DNA of 41,836 nucleotides from positions 1 to 41,836 of the forward strand of contig JAQUKQ010000013.1 in the NCBI GenBank assembly GCA_028718985.1, read 5' to 3'. Below the pieces are notes generated by a model. That model was not told the DNA's origin, ran no database searches, and saw nothing but the letters and a program-made list of their open reading frames with translations. This stretch comes from Desulfobulbaceae bacterium. GTDB lineage: Bacteria > Desulfobacterota > Desulfobulbia > Desulfobulbales > VMSU01. The first letter of the stretch is position 1. Each line of letters starts with the position of its first letter. This document shows, piece after piece, positions 15,692-24,287 of this stretch. The position numbers and the translations under genes are program-made.

Positions 15692-17779
15692 ATGCGAACT
15701 TCGCGTAATTTCTTCAAGGCTTTTTTTGCTTGCCTGCTGTTGCTTGTGCCACTATTGACGATGCCAAGCCACCTGCAGGCGCAGGAAGGCAAGAAAGAAG
15801 ATAAGAAGGAGGGGCCTCCGCCTATCTCCGTCAAGCGACCATCCTTGGATATGATATGGTCGCATGCGCAAGAGATGCTGCAGCTTGGTGACAATCAGGA
15901 GGCAGCTCGTCTTTTGTATTTAGTGCAATACTATTATCCGGATAACAGCAAGGGGGAGTCTGCTCTATGGCAGGCAGCAAATCTGCAGAAAGAACTGGCC
16001 TTGACTGCAAAAAGTGCTGACTGGGATAAGGTGCTGGAACTGTTTCGACGCTACAAGAATTTTTATCCAAAGTCTCCCAGAGCAGCAGAGGCCTATTTCG
16101 AAATAGCCAAGACCTACCAGGCCATGCACTATTATCGTGAGGCTCAGTCTTACTTTAAACTCTTCATGAAGCGCTACCCAGATTCTCCTTTGGTGCTTCA
16201 GGCGATGCGCTGGTATCGGAATTCCTTGCTCAGGGCCGGTCATGGCGATGATGCAGAGGAAGTCTTTGCTTCATGGAGAGAGTCAACGGATGCCACTGTG
16301 CGGAGGATGGGAGAGGCTGGAACCGGTAATTTGAAATCAATCGCAGGGGATTATCAGGGGGCGTTGGCCATTTACCAGAAAATCCTGAGCGAGGCTCCAG
16401 ATTTCCAGATGGCCGATCCAGAGATCCTGCGCTATGCCGGAACCGCCAATATGCGTTTGGGCAAGAGTGAGGCCGGAAGGGAGCAGCTCTACCATTATTT
16501 GACTTTGGCAGGGATGGTTGGCGACCGAAGCGATGTCTTGCTTGAACTGGCAGAGAGCTATTTCGTCGTCGGCGATTACCAATCCGCTCATAAATTATAT
16601 CGACAGCTTATTGCTGAGGGCGGGGGAGATGATCGAGCTGTGATGCTGAGCAACATGCGCATTAGTCAGTATCTCGACGATCCGGAAATCACTGTGGCCA
16701 AATGGCAGCGCCATAACGATCTTAAAGACCGCGAAGGAGATCGGCCCTATCTGGCAGTTCTTGAAAAGCTATACCGCGATCCTATTGCTCAGGATGCTCG
16801 GTTTGGTATTTTCAGACGTTATCAAGCAAGGGGTGAACTCGATAAGGCCTATGAAGTGGGAAGAAATTTCTTGCGCAGTGCGGAGCCCGCTGTGACCGGC
16901 ACCGAACCGAGCAAGGAGGTGAGTCAAATTCTTCTCTATCTGGTAGAGTCCTTACTGAAAGAGAAAAAATATCAGCAGATTTATGACCTTTATGCAGGAG
17001 AATATAGACATATTAAGGGCCTGCCAAGCGCCAAGTTTCACGCAATGATGGGACAAGCGCTCGAAACCTTGAATCTCTATGAACCAGCAGCGGCTTTTTA
17101 CTACTTGGCTTTGAAGTGGCCCATGACCGATCAGGAGAAGACGGATCTCTATTTCCGTCGGGCTAAGGTGTACTTGTTGGCCAAGAATTATGAGGCATTA
17201 GATAGGCTTTTGACCCATTTGAGCACTGTTTATCAAGGGAAACCTGAGGCCGGAGAGGTGGCGAATTTCAGTGCCAAGCTAAGCGAGGCTCGGGGGCAAG
17301 TCGATAAGACTCAAGCCTTTTATGCTGAAACCTTGAAGCAACCTGCTCCCCCTGAAAAGCGCCTGGAATCTTCTGTTGCAGCTTTGGGGCTCATGGTGCG
17401 CGAGGGAAAGCTTGATGGTGCAGAAACTATTTTGGCAACTGGAATCGAGGGCGGTTGGCTTAACCCAGAGGCGCAACAGCGATGGTGGCTTCGCATTGCC
17501 GATGGCTGGCGTTTGAAAGAGGACTTTGCTAAAGCAGAAAGCGCCTACTCAAAGGGACTCTCAAAAGGGTTGCCGGAAAAAGGTGAGGTCGCTCAACAAA
17601 TCCATCTTTATTTGGGGGACGTACTATTTTCCTTGGGCAATCAGAAACGGGGGCTTACTCATTATCAAGCCGCTGCTCAGGGGGAGAATTCCCTGTGGAA
17701 GAAGATGGCGAACGAACGAATTACCCAGTACCAACTAGACACAGAGATGGCCGCTATGCGAAAGGGAGCGGCAGAATAA
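15692..17779 (+). CDS. Secreted tetratricopeptide-repeat protein
   Basis: 695 residues. A signal peptide (FFKAFFACLLLLVPLLTM, cleavage near HLQAQ at about residue 30) and a Lys/Glu linker precede TPR-like helical repeats over most of the remaining length. Examples are QLGDNQEAARLLYLVQYYYP, KVLELFRRYKNFYPKSPRAA, REAQSYFKLFMKRYPDSP and GDYQSAHKLYRQLIAEGG. The early repeats have the tyrosine-proline ends typical of BamD/YbgF-like periplasmic scaffolds. No enzyme motif is seen. It starts 47 bases after the receiver-less activator and ends one base before the NtrC-type regulator, so the three are probably one operon. Function unknown; a periplasmic scaffold or checkpoint for flagellar assembly is a guess from position. 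Confidence 0.75.
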   Translation: MRTSRNFFKAFFACLLLLVPLLTMPSHLQAQEGKKEDKKEGPPPISVKRPSLDMIWSHAQEMLQLGDNQEAARLLYLVQYYYPDNSKGESALWQAANLQKELALTAKSADWDKVLELFRRYKNFYPKSPRAAEAYFEIAKTYQAMHYYREAQSYFKLFMKRYPDSPLVLQAMRWYRNSLLRAGHGDDAEEVFASWRESTDATVRRMGEAGTGNLKSIAGDYQGALAIYQKILSEAPDFQMADPEILRYAGTANMRLGKSEAGREQLYHYLTLAGMVGDRSDVLLELAESYFVVGDYQSAHKLYRQLIAEGGGDDRAVMLSNMRISQYLDDPEITVAKWQRHNDLKDREGDRPYLAVLEKLYRDPIAQDARFGIFRRYQARGELDKAYEVGRNFLRSAEPAVTGTEPSKEVSQILLYLVESLLKEKKYQQIYDLYAGEYRHIKGLPSAKFHAMMGQALETLNLYEPAAAFYYLALKWPMTDQEKTDLYFRRAKVYLLAKNYEALDRLLTHLSTVYQGKPEAGEVANFSAKLSEARGQVDKTQAFYAETLKQPAPPEKRLESSVAALGLMVREGKLDGAETILATGIEGGWLNPEAQQRWWLRIADGWRLKEDFAKAESAYSKGLSKGLPEKGEVAQQIHLYLGDVLFSLGNQKRGLTHYQAAAQGENSLWKKMANERITQYQLDTEMAAMRKGAAE

Positions 17780-17780
17780 G

Positions 17781-19259
17781 ATGAATTCACATTCTTCACC
17801 CACAGACTTGAACCATTCCGGCAAGAAAATCTTGGTGGTCGATGATGAACAAGGGATCAGGGTCGATCTCTTTCAGGCCCTGACGAAGGTCGATTTAACG
17901 GCAAGCGTAGCCGAAAATGGACGGATGGCTTTGGATATCCTTAATCGACAAACAGTCGATCTGATTATCTCTGATATCAAGATGCCTGAAATGGACGGAC
18001 TTGAGCTGTTAAAGCAGGCTAAAATCCTTTGTCCGCTAGTGCCGGTGATTATCATGACTGGTTTTGCGACGGTGGATTCTGCTATCCATGCCATGCGCTT
18101 GGGCGCTTTTGATTATATCCTTAAGCCCTTCCCTATGGAGGTCATGCTGGAAACCGTGTCACGAGCTTTGGCATCTGGGCAGTTGTTGCACGGTGCCAGT
18201 GATGGTGCATTGCTGCTATCGAGCACGCTGACTCGACAGGTCAAGGAACAACGGGTCATTATCGGGCGAGACCCTGCTTGGCTTAAGGTGGTGGATAGGG
18301 CGAAGGCGGTTGCCTCGAGTACTGCCACGGTCCTGATTCTAGGTGAGTCTGGTACTGGCAAGGAGGTGTTGGCCCGCCTGCTGCACGAGGAGAGTGAACG
18401 TTGCAATGGCCCTTTTGTCGCTTTGAATTGCGCAGCCTTGCCGGATGGACTTCTGGAGAGCGAATTGTTCGGTCATGAGAAGGGCGCCTTTACTGGTGCG
18501 ATCAGTACTAAGAAAGGCAAGTTTGAATTGGCTGACGGTGGCACCTTGCTCCTTGATGAGATCGGTGAGGTACCTATTCATCTGCAGGCCAAGTTGCTGC
18601 GTGTTCTCCAGGAAGGAGAGGTGGATCGTTTGGGCGGTAAGGCCCCAGTGAAGTTCGATGCCCATGTTCTGGCGGCGACCAACTGTAATTTGAGTGAGGC
18701 TGTCGAGCAAGGGACCTTCCGCCAAGATCTGTTCTATCGCTTGAATGTTATCCCTTTACGCTTACCTGCGCTAAAAGAACGTCAAGAGGACATCTTGTTG
18801 CTGGCCGATTATTTTATCGGGCGCTATGCAAATCAGTACAAAAAACTGGCAAAATCACTCTCGTGTCGCTCCCGGCAGCGACTGCTTGATTATTCCTGGC
18901 CAGGAAATGTCCGTGAAATGGAAAATATGATAGAGCGTGCCGTCCTCTTGAGTCGAGGTTCCTCCATCGAGCCTTGGGACCTTTGGGATGAAGAGGAAGA
19001 GCCTGCGGACGTCGCAACTTTACCTTGCGATATCGAGGATGGACAGCCTGGGATTGTAAGCGCAGCGTCAGACAGGGCCATTTTTGCCGATGACAATGGC
19101 CGGATGGTGCCACTGAAAGAGGTAGAGCGTCAAATGATTCGTCAGGCCTTGCAACAAACCGACAATAATCGGACCCATGCCGCCAAGATATTAGGTATTA
19201 GCGTCCGGACATTACGCAATAAATTGAACGAATACCGTAGTCAAGGGATGGTGTTGTAG
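17781..19259 (+). CDS. NtrC-family response regulator (FlrC/FleR-like)
   Basis: 492 residues. The receiver domain has [12 protein letters not shown] and the phospho-accepting Asp in [13 protein letters not shown] (about D60), IIMTGFAT and FDYILKPF. The AAA+ domain has Walker A GESGTGKE, an intact GAFTGA loop, [10 protein letters not shown] and [12 protein letters not shown]. The C-terminal Fis-type helix-turn-helix reads [22 protein letters not shown]. It lies directly upstream of flgB, which has a sigma-54 promoter, so it probably switches on basal-body genes when phosphorylated, as FlrC, FleR and FlgR do. No cognate kinase is adjacent; the soluble kinase at 2976 is the only candidate here. 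Start ATG lies one base after the TPR gene stop. Confidence 0.9.
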   Translation: MNSHSSPTDLNHSGKKILVVDDEQGIRVDLFQALTKVDLTASVAENGRMALDILNRQTVDLIISDIKMPEMDGLELLKQAKILCPLVPVIIMTGFATVDSAIHAMRLGAFDYILKPFPMEVMLETVSRALASGQLLHGASDGALLLSSTLTRQVKEQRVIIGRDPAWLKVVDRAKAVASSTATVLILGESGTGKEVLARLLHEESERCNGPFVALNCAALPDGLLESELFGHEKGAFTGAISTKKGKFELADGGTLLLDEIGEVPIHLQAKLLRVLQEGEVDRLGGKAPVKFDAHVLAATNCNLSEAVEQGTFRQDLFYRLNVIPLRLPALKERQEDILLLADYFIGRYANQYKKLAKSLSCRSRQRLLDYSWPGNVREMENMIERAVLLSRGSSIEPWDLWDEEEEPADVATLPCDIEDGQPGIVSAASDRAIFADDNGRMVPLKEVERQMIRQALQQTDNNRTHAAKILGISVRTLRNKLNEYRSQGMVL

Positions 19260-19606
19260 CCCGCGGCCATCGTTTTTCGTGCCGTTTGCGGTGTGATTGC
19301 CCGTGCTTGTTTTATCGAAAGGCGCAATATCGCAAATAGCGTGTAAGCATCTCCGATAACCCCTTTAATCCCTCTCGTTCACAGGTGCAGACCCTCTGCA
19401 GCGTGGATTTTTCAGCGGGAGAATACGGCTGCACGGCACGCTGCTGCACATCTTTCATCCTCATTGCCAGTGCTCGCCATCTCTTCCTCCCCCCTGCCTG
19501 ACCTCTTCTTCTTTTTTTATTGTCTTTGATCTCACATGAAAAACGGCATCAATTTTGCAGTTTGTCATGACAGGTTGCAGAGTGATACCATTTCAGGAGG
19601 ATTCGT
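19260..19606. other. Regulatory region upstream of flgB
   Basis: 347 bases without a gene. It contains the sigma-54 promoter at 19544-19559, a pyrimidine-rich stretch around 19478-19525 and, further upstream (19434-19448), a second CGGCACG-like element whose spacing to GC is one base short. Binding sites for the upstream activators would be expected here; the short palindrome TGCAGACCCTCTGCA near 19386 is one candidate. Confidence 0.5.
19544..19559 (+). promoter_or_regulatory. Sigma-54 (-24/-12) promoter of flgB operon
   Basis: CGGCATCAATTTTGCA places GG at 19545-19546 and GC at 19557-19558, exactly the required 12-base offset, and TTTGCA matches the -12 box. Transcription would begin near 19570, about 37 bases before the flgB ATG, leaving room for its AGGAGG ribosome site. 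Two sigma-54 activators are encoded immediately upstream. Confidence 0.75.
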
Positions 19607-19996
19607 ATGCCATTTACCAATAAACTTTTCGGTGGGGTTGTGCAAAGCAGCCGTCTGGCCTTAGACGCTAGGATGGAGCGTCAGGGGCTTATCCAATCGA
19701 ATGTCGCCAATATAGAAACCCCCGGCTACAACGTGCAGGACTTTTCCTTTGCCGCGGTCATGAAAAATGCCATGTTGCAACGTGGCAAACTTGCTCAGAC
19801 CAATGAACGCCATCTTGGTCTTGACCCGGTAGCACTGAGCGAGAGCTTGGAGTTCAGCAACGAGAAGCGACCGGTTGATCTCGATGAAGAGATGCAGAAA
19901 CTAGCGGAAAATCAATTGATGTTTCAGGTCACCACCAAAATTTTAGGAAGTAAATTTGAGTCATTGAAACTTGCAATCGATGAGGGAGGGAAATAA
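19607..19996 (+). CDS. flgB: Flagellar basal-body rod protein FlgB
   Basis: 129-residue proximal rod subunit exported by the flagellar type III system. The N-terminus shows the rod signature ALDARMERQGLIQSNVANIETPGYN, and the C-terminal helix ends NQLMFQVTTKILGSKFESLKLAI. A strong AGGAGG lies seven bases before the ATG. It is the first gene behind the sigma-54 promoter and sits three bases before flgC. Confidence 0.95.
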   Translation: MPFTNKLFGGVVQSSRLALDARMERQGLIQSNVANIETPGYNVQDFSFAAVMKNAMLQRGKLAQTNERHLGLDPVALSESLEFSNEKRPVDLDEEMQKLAENQLMFQVTTKILGSKFESLKLAIDEGGK

Positions 19997-19999
19997 TCC

Positions 20000-20437
20000 A
20001 TGGACTTTTTAACCGCCATGAAGATCAGCGGTTCGGCTTTAAAGGCTGAGCGGACCAGAATCAATGTTGCCTCTATGAATTTAGCAAATGCGAATACCAC
20101 CCGTACTATCGAAGGTGGCCCGTATCGTGCAAAATCTGTCATCTTTGGCGCTAAGCCAGTGCAGGGCAATACCTTTCAACAGACCTATGATTCGGTAGAC
20201 AGTAAGCTGCGCAAGGTTGAGGTTGTTGAAGTGGTCGAAGACAAGGTGCCGTTTAAGGAGGTCTACGACCCTGCACATCCAGATGCCGATGCTAATGGTA
20301 TCGTCAAGATGCCAAATGTCAACACTGCTGAGCAGATGGTTGACCTGATGAGCGCGCGCCGAGATTTTGACGCCAATGTGACGGCCATGGATTCCATTAA
20401 GGCAATAGCATTACGCTCGCTTGAGATTAGTCGTTAA
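20000..20437 (+). CDS. flgC: Flagellar basal-body rod protein FlgC
   Basis: 145-residue proximal rod subunit. The N-terminal helix SGSALKAERTRINVASMNLANANT matches the rod/hook family, as does the C-terminal VDLMSARRDFDANVTAMDSIK. The middle section (PVQGNTFQQTYD, KVPFKEVYDPAHPDAD) is normal for FlgC. GGGAGGG upstream overlaps the flgB stop region. Confidence 0.95.
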   Translation: MDFLTAMKISGSALKAERTRINVASMNLANANTTRTIEGGPYRAKSVIFGAKPVQGNTFQQTYDSVDSKLRKVEVVEVVEDKVPFKEVYDPAHPDADANGIVKMPNVNTAEQMVDLMSARRDFDANVTAMDSIKAIALRSLEISR

Positions 20438-20518
20438 GGGAATTTTTAGGCAAAAACAGATCCGTTTAAAATAACCGGATCGAATCGTTAACAGCGATAA
20501 TCGACGAGAGGGGTGATC

Positions 20519-20809
20519 ATGAAGGCAATAGGGCTCAATCCAATCCAGCTTAGCAGTAGTCCAGCATTCAAGGCGAAAGAGGCACAGGGCACGGGTTTCG
20601 GTGATATCCTGCAAGAGTCTATTGCTGCGGTCAATCAAAAGGCACAGGAGTCAGCTACGCTCAGTGAAGGGTTGGTCAGCGGCCAACACTCCAATATCCA
20701 TGAGACGATGATTGCTATGGAGGAGAGTAGTATATCCTTTCGGATGCTGGCTAAAGTTCAGAATAAGGTGATCAACGCCTATAATGAGATCATGCGCCTT
20801 CAATTGTAA
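20519..20809 (+). CDS. fliE: Flagellar hook-basal body protein FliE
   Basis: 96-residue protein that joins the MS ring to the rod and is needed to open export of rod proteins. The C-terminal pattern SNIHETMIAMEESSISFRML then AKVQNKVINAYNEIMRLQL is characteristic. I chose ATG 20519 since AGAGGGG ends five bases upstream; a GTG two codons earlier overlaps that ribosome site. A weak hairpin (GATCCGTTT with AACCGGATC, one mismatch, no T-run) lies in the 81-base gap after flgC and is more likely an mRNA stability element than a terminator. Confidence 0.93.
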   Translation: MKAIGLNPIQLSSSPAFKAKEAQGTGFGDILQESIAAVNQKAQESATLSEGLVSGQHSNIHETMIAMEESSISFRMLAKVQNKVINAYNEIMRLQL

Positions 20810-20896
20810 GATATATGTTTTTATCGGTAGGCTGCTTTCTTTGTAACAGCCTGTCCCCTGTCTCCCTTATCTTGTTTCCTTATAAAGAGGCATTTC

Positions 20897-22510
20897 ATGG
20901 CAAGCCCTAAAGAGATGTTGCAACAGATGTTGTCGGTTACCAAGGACTTTACTGCCCTCCAAAAAATTATGGCGGTTGTTGTTGTGGTCGGTGTTATGGG
21001 CGGCATGTTGATGTTGACTGCAGGTGGTAAGGCCACGAGTTATCAGGTGTTATTTTCATCTCTCAATCAAGAAGATGCTGCGGAAGTTACCGCTAAACTG
21101 AAAGAACTGCTCATCCCTTATGAGTTGGATATGAACGGCACGGTAGTCAAGGTGCCGGCAGATAAGGTTCTCGACACCAGGTTGAGTTTGGCGGGCGAAG
21201 GTTTACCAAGAGGTGGCGGCATTGGCTTTGAGATTTTTGATAAAACCAGTTTTGGCACCACCGATTTTGTTCAAAAAATGAACTACCAGCGTGCCTTACA
21301 GGGGGAGCTAGCTAGGACGATTCGACAGTTTCAACAGGTTGCTGAGGCAAGGGTGCATATCGCCGCCCCTGCGGAGTCGGTATTTATTGAAGACCAAAAA
21401 CCACCCTCTGCTTCTGTCAGTGTTAAGTTGCGCGGCAACAACCAGCTTGAACAAAAACAGATTCAGGCTATCGTCAATTTAGTGGCAAGTGCGGTACAGG
21501 GTTTGACTGCAGAAAATATCACCGTGGTCGACACGGCTGGTCGACTTCTCTTCCGGAAACACGGAGGGGCAATTGGCCAGATGTCTGATAGTCAGCTTGA
21601 ATTTCAACAGAATACCGAAAAGTCCTTGCGCGACAAATTGGAAACCATGTTCGAACAGGTGGTTGGGGTAGGCAAGGCTATAGCACGGGTCTCAGTTGAA
21701 CTTGATTTTAACCAGACAGAAACAACGGAAGAGACCTTTGATCCTGAGGGGCAGGTTGTACGCAGTGAGCAATTACTTAACGAGGGAAACGCTCAGGCGG
21801 GTTCATCTCCTGAGGGCATCCCTGGGGTGAAAGGTAATCTCGCCACTTTTAATGAGGCTGGAGGAGGGGGCGCGAGTGGTGGTGGAAGTGGTTCGCGCAA
21901 TAATGTCACCCGAAACTATGAAGTCAGCAAGGTCGTCAAAAAAACAACCGGTGCCTCTGGCAAGATCAAGAGGCTGTCGGTTGCTGTGATGGTTGATGGC
22001 ACTTACGAGAAGAGTGTTGACAAGGACGGGGTGACAAACCTAAAATATGTACAGAGAAGCCCTGAAGACTTGAAGTGGTACGAGAAAATGGCAAAAAATG
22101 CTGTAGGTTTTGATGCCGATCGAGGCGATCAACTTGAAGTGGTCGGTACCAGTTTTGCGGTTTCGACGGAGCCTGAAATGAAGACAAACCCGATGGAGCG
22201 ATGGCAGCAGATTCTCGATCGCTTGGGTCAACCGATGATCTATCTGGTCATGGCGCTTTGTTTTGTGCTTTTTGTGGTACGACCATTTTTCCGGTTGCTT
22301 GCCAATAAACAATTGGAAGACCAACGTCAGTCGCTGCTTGCCAGTAAGCCTGGTGGGGGGCAAAAGCTGTCGGATGAGGGATTTCCTGAGGAGGATCTGT
22401 CTTTGAAGCCCATGGGCATGACAGACAGGGAGAAGATTTATAAACTTGCGCAGACAGACCCTGACCGGGCGGCAGACCTCGTTCGCCGCTGGTTAAGGCA
22501 AGAGGCATAA
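20897..22510 (+). CDS. fliF: Flagellar MS-ring protein FliF
   Basis: 537-residue inner-membrane ring protein. An N-terminal span (IMAVVVVVGVMGGMLMLTAG, about 24-43) precedes the ring-building motif region (YQVLFSSLNQEDAAEVTAKL; VPADKVLDTRLSLAGEGLPRG; GFEIFDKTSFGTTDFVQ) and a glycine/serine-rich stretch (about 320-335). A second span (MIYLVMALCFVLFVVRPFF, about 437-455) precedes the cytoplasmic tail (ADLVRRWLRQEA) that binds FliG. AGAGG precedes the ATG. It lies three bases before fliG. Confidence 0.97.
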   Translation: MASPKEMLQQMLSVTKDFTALQKIMAVVVVVGVMGGMLMLTAGGKATSYQVLFSSLNQEDAAEVTAKLKELLIPYELDMNGTVVKVPADKVLDTRLSLAGEGLPRGGGIGFEIFDKTSFGTTDFVQKMNYQRALQGELARTIRQFQQVAEARVHIAAPAESVFIEDQKPPSASVSVKLRGNNQLEQKQIQAIVNLVASAVQGLTAENITVVDTAGRLLFRKHGGAIGQMSDSQLEFQQNTEKSLRDKLETMFEQVVGVGKAIARVSVELDFNQTETTEETFDPEGQVVRSEQLLNEGNAQAGSSPEGIPGVKGNLATFNEAGGGGASGGGSGSRNNVTRNYEVSKVVKKTTGASGKIKRLSVAVMVDGTYEKSVDKDGVTNLKYVQRSPEDLKWYEKMAKNAVGFDADRGDQLEVVGTSFAVSTEPEMKTNPMERWQQILDRLGQPMIYLVMALCFVLFVVRPFFRLLANKQLEDQRQSLLASKPGGGQKLSDEGFPEEDLSLKPMGMTDREKIYKLAQTDPDRAADLVRRWLRQEA

Positions 22511-22513
22511 TCG

Positions 22514-23536
22514 ATGGCAAAAAGAGATAAGAGTGGTGACGACCAGCTCTCTGGGCCAGAAAAAGCGGCAATATTCTTATTGACGCTTGGCGAGGATTTC
22601 ACCGCCAAGGTGTTCCAACGCTTGGAAGAGGACGAGATCCGCGTGGTCGGTAAACAGATGGCCAAAATTGATCATGTTGAAAAAGATGATATCGCCAATC
22701 TTTTGCGGGAGTTCCGCTCCGATGAGGGTGGCGAGGGCTTGTACCTCTCTGGTGATGATCTTTTGGAATCGGCGCTCAAAAAGGCCCTGCAATCGGATAA
22801 AGCCAATTCCATTCTCGACGATATCCGCTCTGATTGGCGCTTGACTCTGTTCCAGAAGGCGAGAAAGCTTGATCCTCGCATCTTGGTCAATTTTCTTCGA
22901 AACGAACACCCACAAACTATCGCGCTGGTCATGGCAGTTCTTGAACAATCCCAAGCGGCAGTCATCTTAGGAGAGTTGAAAGAAGATCAGCGCATTGAGG
23001 TAATTATCCGGATGAGTGAATTAGATAAGGTCAGTCCGGAGATATTGGTTGAAATCGATCGAGTTCTGCAGGAAGAGCTTCTTGCTGTAGAGGGTGTTGA
23101 AGGTCAACGCTTAGGCGGCGTCGAGGTGGTGGCAGAGATTCTGAATACTGCCGATCGAGCCCTGGAGGCATCGATTCTTGAGGGTGTTGAAGAGCAGCGA
23201 GAGGAGTTAGCTGATGAGATTCGGCGTTTGATGTTTGTCTTCGACGACTTGATTGGTGTTGACGACCGTGGGGTTATGGCAATTCTGAAAGAGGTAAGCA
23301 CTGACGACCTGAAGTTAGCTCTGAAGACGGCAGCGGCAGACTTGCAAGAGAAGATATTCAAGAATATGTCGCAACGTGCTGTCGAGATGTTGAAGGAAGA
23401 CATGGAGATTATGGGGCCGACTCGCTTGAAGGATGTCGAAACCGCCCAGCAAGCTATCCTGAAGATCGCTAAGCGTCTTGAGCAAGAAGGTAAGATTCAG
23501 CTGTCAGCTGGAGGCGGTGACGATGAATTCGTCTAG
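22514..23536 (+). CDS. fliG: Flagellar motor switch protein FliG
   Basis: 340-residue C-ring protein that contacts the stator and sets torque direction. The N-terminal domain (GPEKAAIFLLTLGEDFTAKV) binds FliF, the middle domain carries the EHPQTIALVMAVLEQSQAA motif, and the C-terminal torque helix (STDDLKLALKTAAADLQEKI, then FKNMSQRAVEMLKEDMEIMG) keeps the charged Asp, Lys, Arg and Glu residues. The 3' end overlaps fliH by 14 bases. Confidence 0.97.
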   Translation: MAKRDKSGDDQLSGPEKAAIFLLTLGEDFTAKVFQRLEEDEIRVVGKQMAKIDHVEKDDIANLLREFRSDEGGEGLYLSGDDLLESALKKALQSDKANSILDDIRSDWRLTLFQKARKLDPRILVNFLRNEHPQTIALVMAVLEQSQAAVILGELKEDQRIEVIIRMSELDKVSPEILVEIDRVLQEELLAVEGVEGQRLGGVEVVAEILNTADRALEASILEGVEEQREELADEIRRLMFVFDDLIGVDDRGVMAILKEVSTDDLKLALKTAAADLQEKIFKNMSQRAVEMLKEDMEIMGPTRLKDVETAQQAILKIAKRLEQEGKIQLSAGGGDDEFV

Positions 23537-24284
23537 GGTGATTAAGTCCTCGCTGGGAGGGAGTGGTAATGCAATTTTTATCACGCGGCCGGGAGGAGGG
23601 GAGTCCGGCGGGGGAGGATTTCACTCCTTAGCTTCGTTATGGCAATCGGACGATGCGGAGCTGGTCTCTGCCCTTAGCACATTGGAGGAAGAAAAAAAAC
23701 TTTTGCAGCAAGCAGTTGAGGCGACGAAGGCCGAAACTGAAGAAATGCTGGCAGCCGCTCAGGAGCGAGTTGCACAGATAGAAAAAGATGCCTTCGACAA
23801 GGGATTTGCGGCAGGAAAAGCAGAATGTCTCGCCCAAGAGCAGGCGAAATTTGCCCAGATTGACACCTTGCTTGCCGAGATTGAACAAGACAGAAAGAAA
23901 CTTTATGCGCAGTACGAAACAGACATCCTCTCCTTAGTCAAGGCTATGGTGGACAGGGTTCTTTTCCATGAGGTGACGATCAATCCCAAGGCGATTGAAG
24001 TCTGCCTGAAGACTGCACTGGCCTATGTGGTAGAGAATTCGAGTCTCGTTATTCGCCTGCATGCTCAAGACCTTGTGCGCTTGAAGCAGGTGGCCATGGA
24101 GCGACCAGAACTCTTAGCTGGCTACAAGAAGATCGAACTTGTCGAAGACCCGTCGATTGCTCTCGGCGGCTGTCATATTGATACCGGCTTTGGCGAAATT
24201 GATGCTAGTCTTGAGTCCCGTAAGGAAAAGGTGTTCTTGGCCATTGATGCTGTTTTGCATAAGGCTGTCAGCGCAGCAAAATAA
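23523..24284 (+). CDS. fliH: Flagellar assembly protein FliH
   Basis: 253-residue regulator of the FliI export ATPase. The N-terminal segment is glycine-rich and poorly conserved; a coiled-coil region rich in Glu, Gln and Ala (about residues 55-125) includes FDKGFAAGKAE, the usual FliH motif. The C-terminal domain (VKAMVDRVLFHEVTINPKAI; VEDPSIALGGCHIDTGFGEID) matches the FliH/HrpE domain. I chose ATG 23523, inside the end of fliG, because GGAGG sits nine bases upstream; a start at 23478 would overlap fliG by 59 bases without a ribosome site. Confidence 0.92.
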   Translation: MNSSRVIKSSLGGSGNAIFITRPGGGESGGGGFHSLASLWQSDDAELVSALSTLEEEKKLLQQAVEATKAETEEMLAAAQERVAQIEKDAFDKGFAAGKAECLAQEQAKFAQIDTLLAEIEQDRKKLYAQYETDILSLVKAMVDRVLFHEVTINPKAIEVCLKTALAYVVENSSLVIRLHAQDLVRLKQVAMERPELLAGYKKIELVEDPSIALGGCHIDTGFGEIDASLESRKEKVFLAIDAVLHKAVSAAK

Positions 24285-24287
24285 CCG

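Noticed and set aside
19434-19448. CGGCACGCTGCTGCA as a second sigma-54 promoter upstream of flgB
   Set aside because: The GG and GC dinucleotides are 11 bases apart instead of 12, a spacing that normally abolishes sigma-54 promoter function. It may be a degenerate copy.
20455-20482. Hairpin between flgC and fliE as a terminator
   Set aside because: The stem has one mismatch and no T-run follows, and fliE belongs functionally to the same operon.
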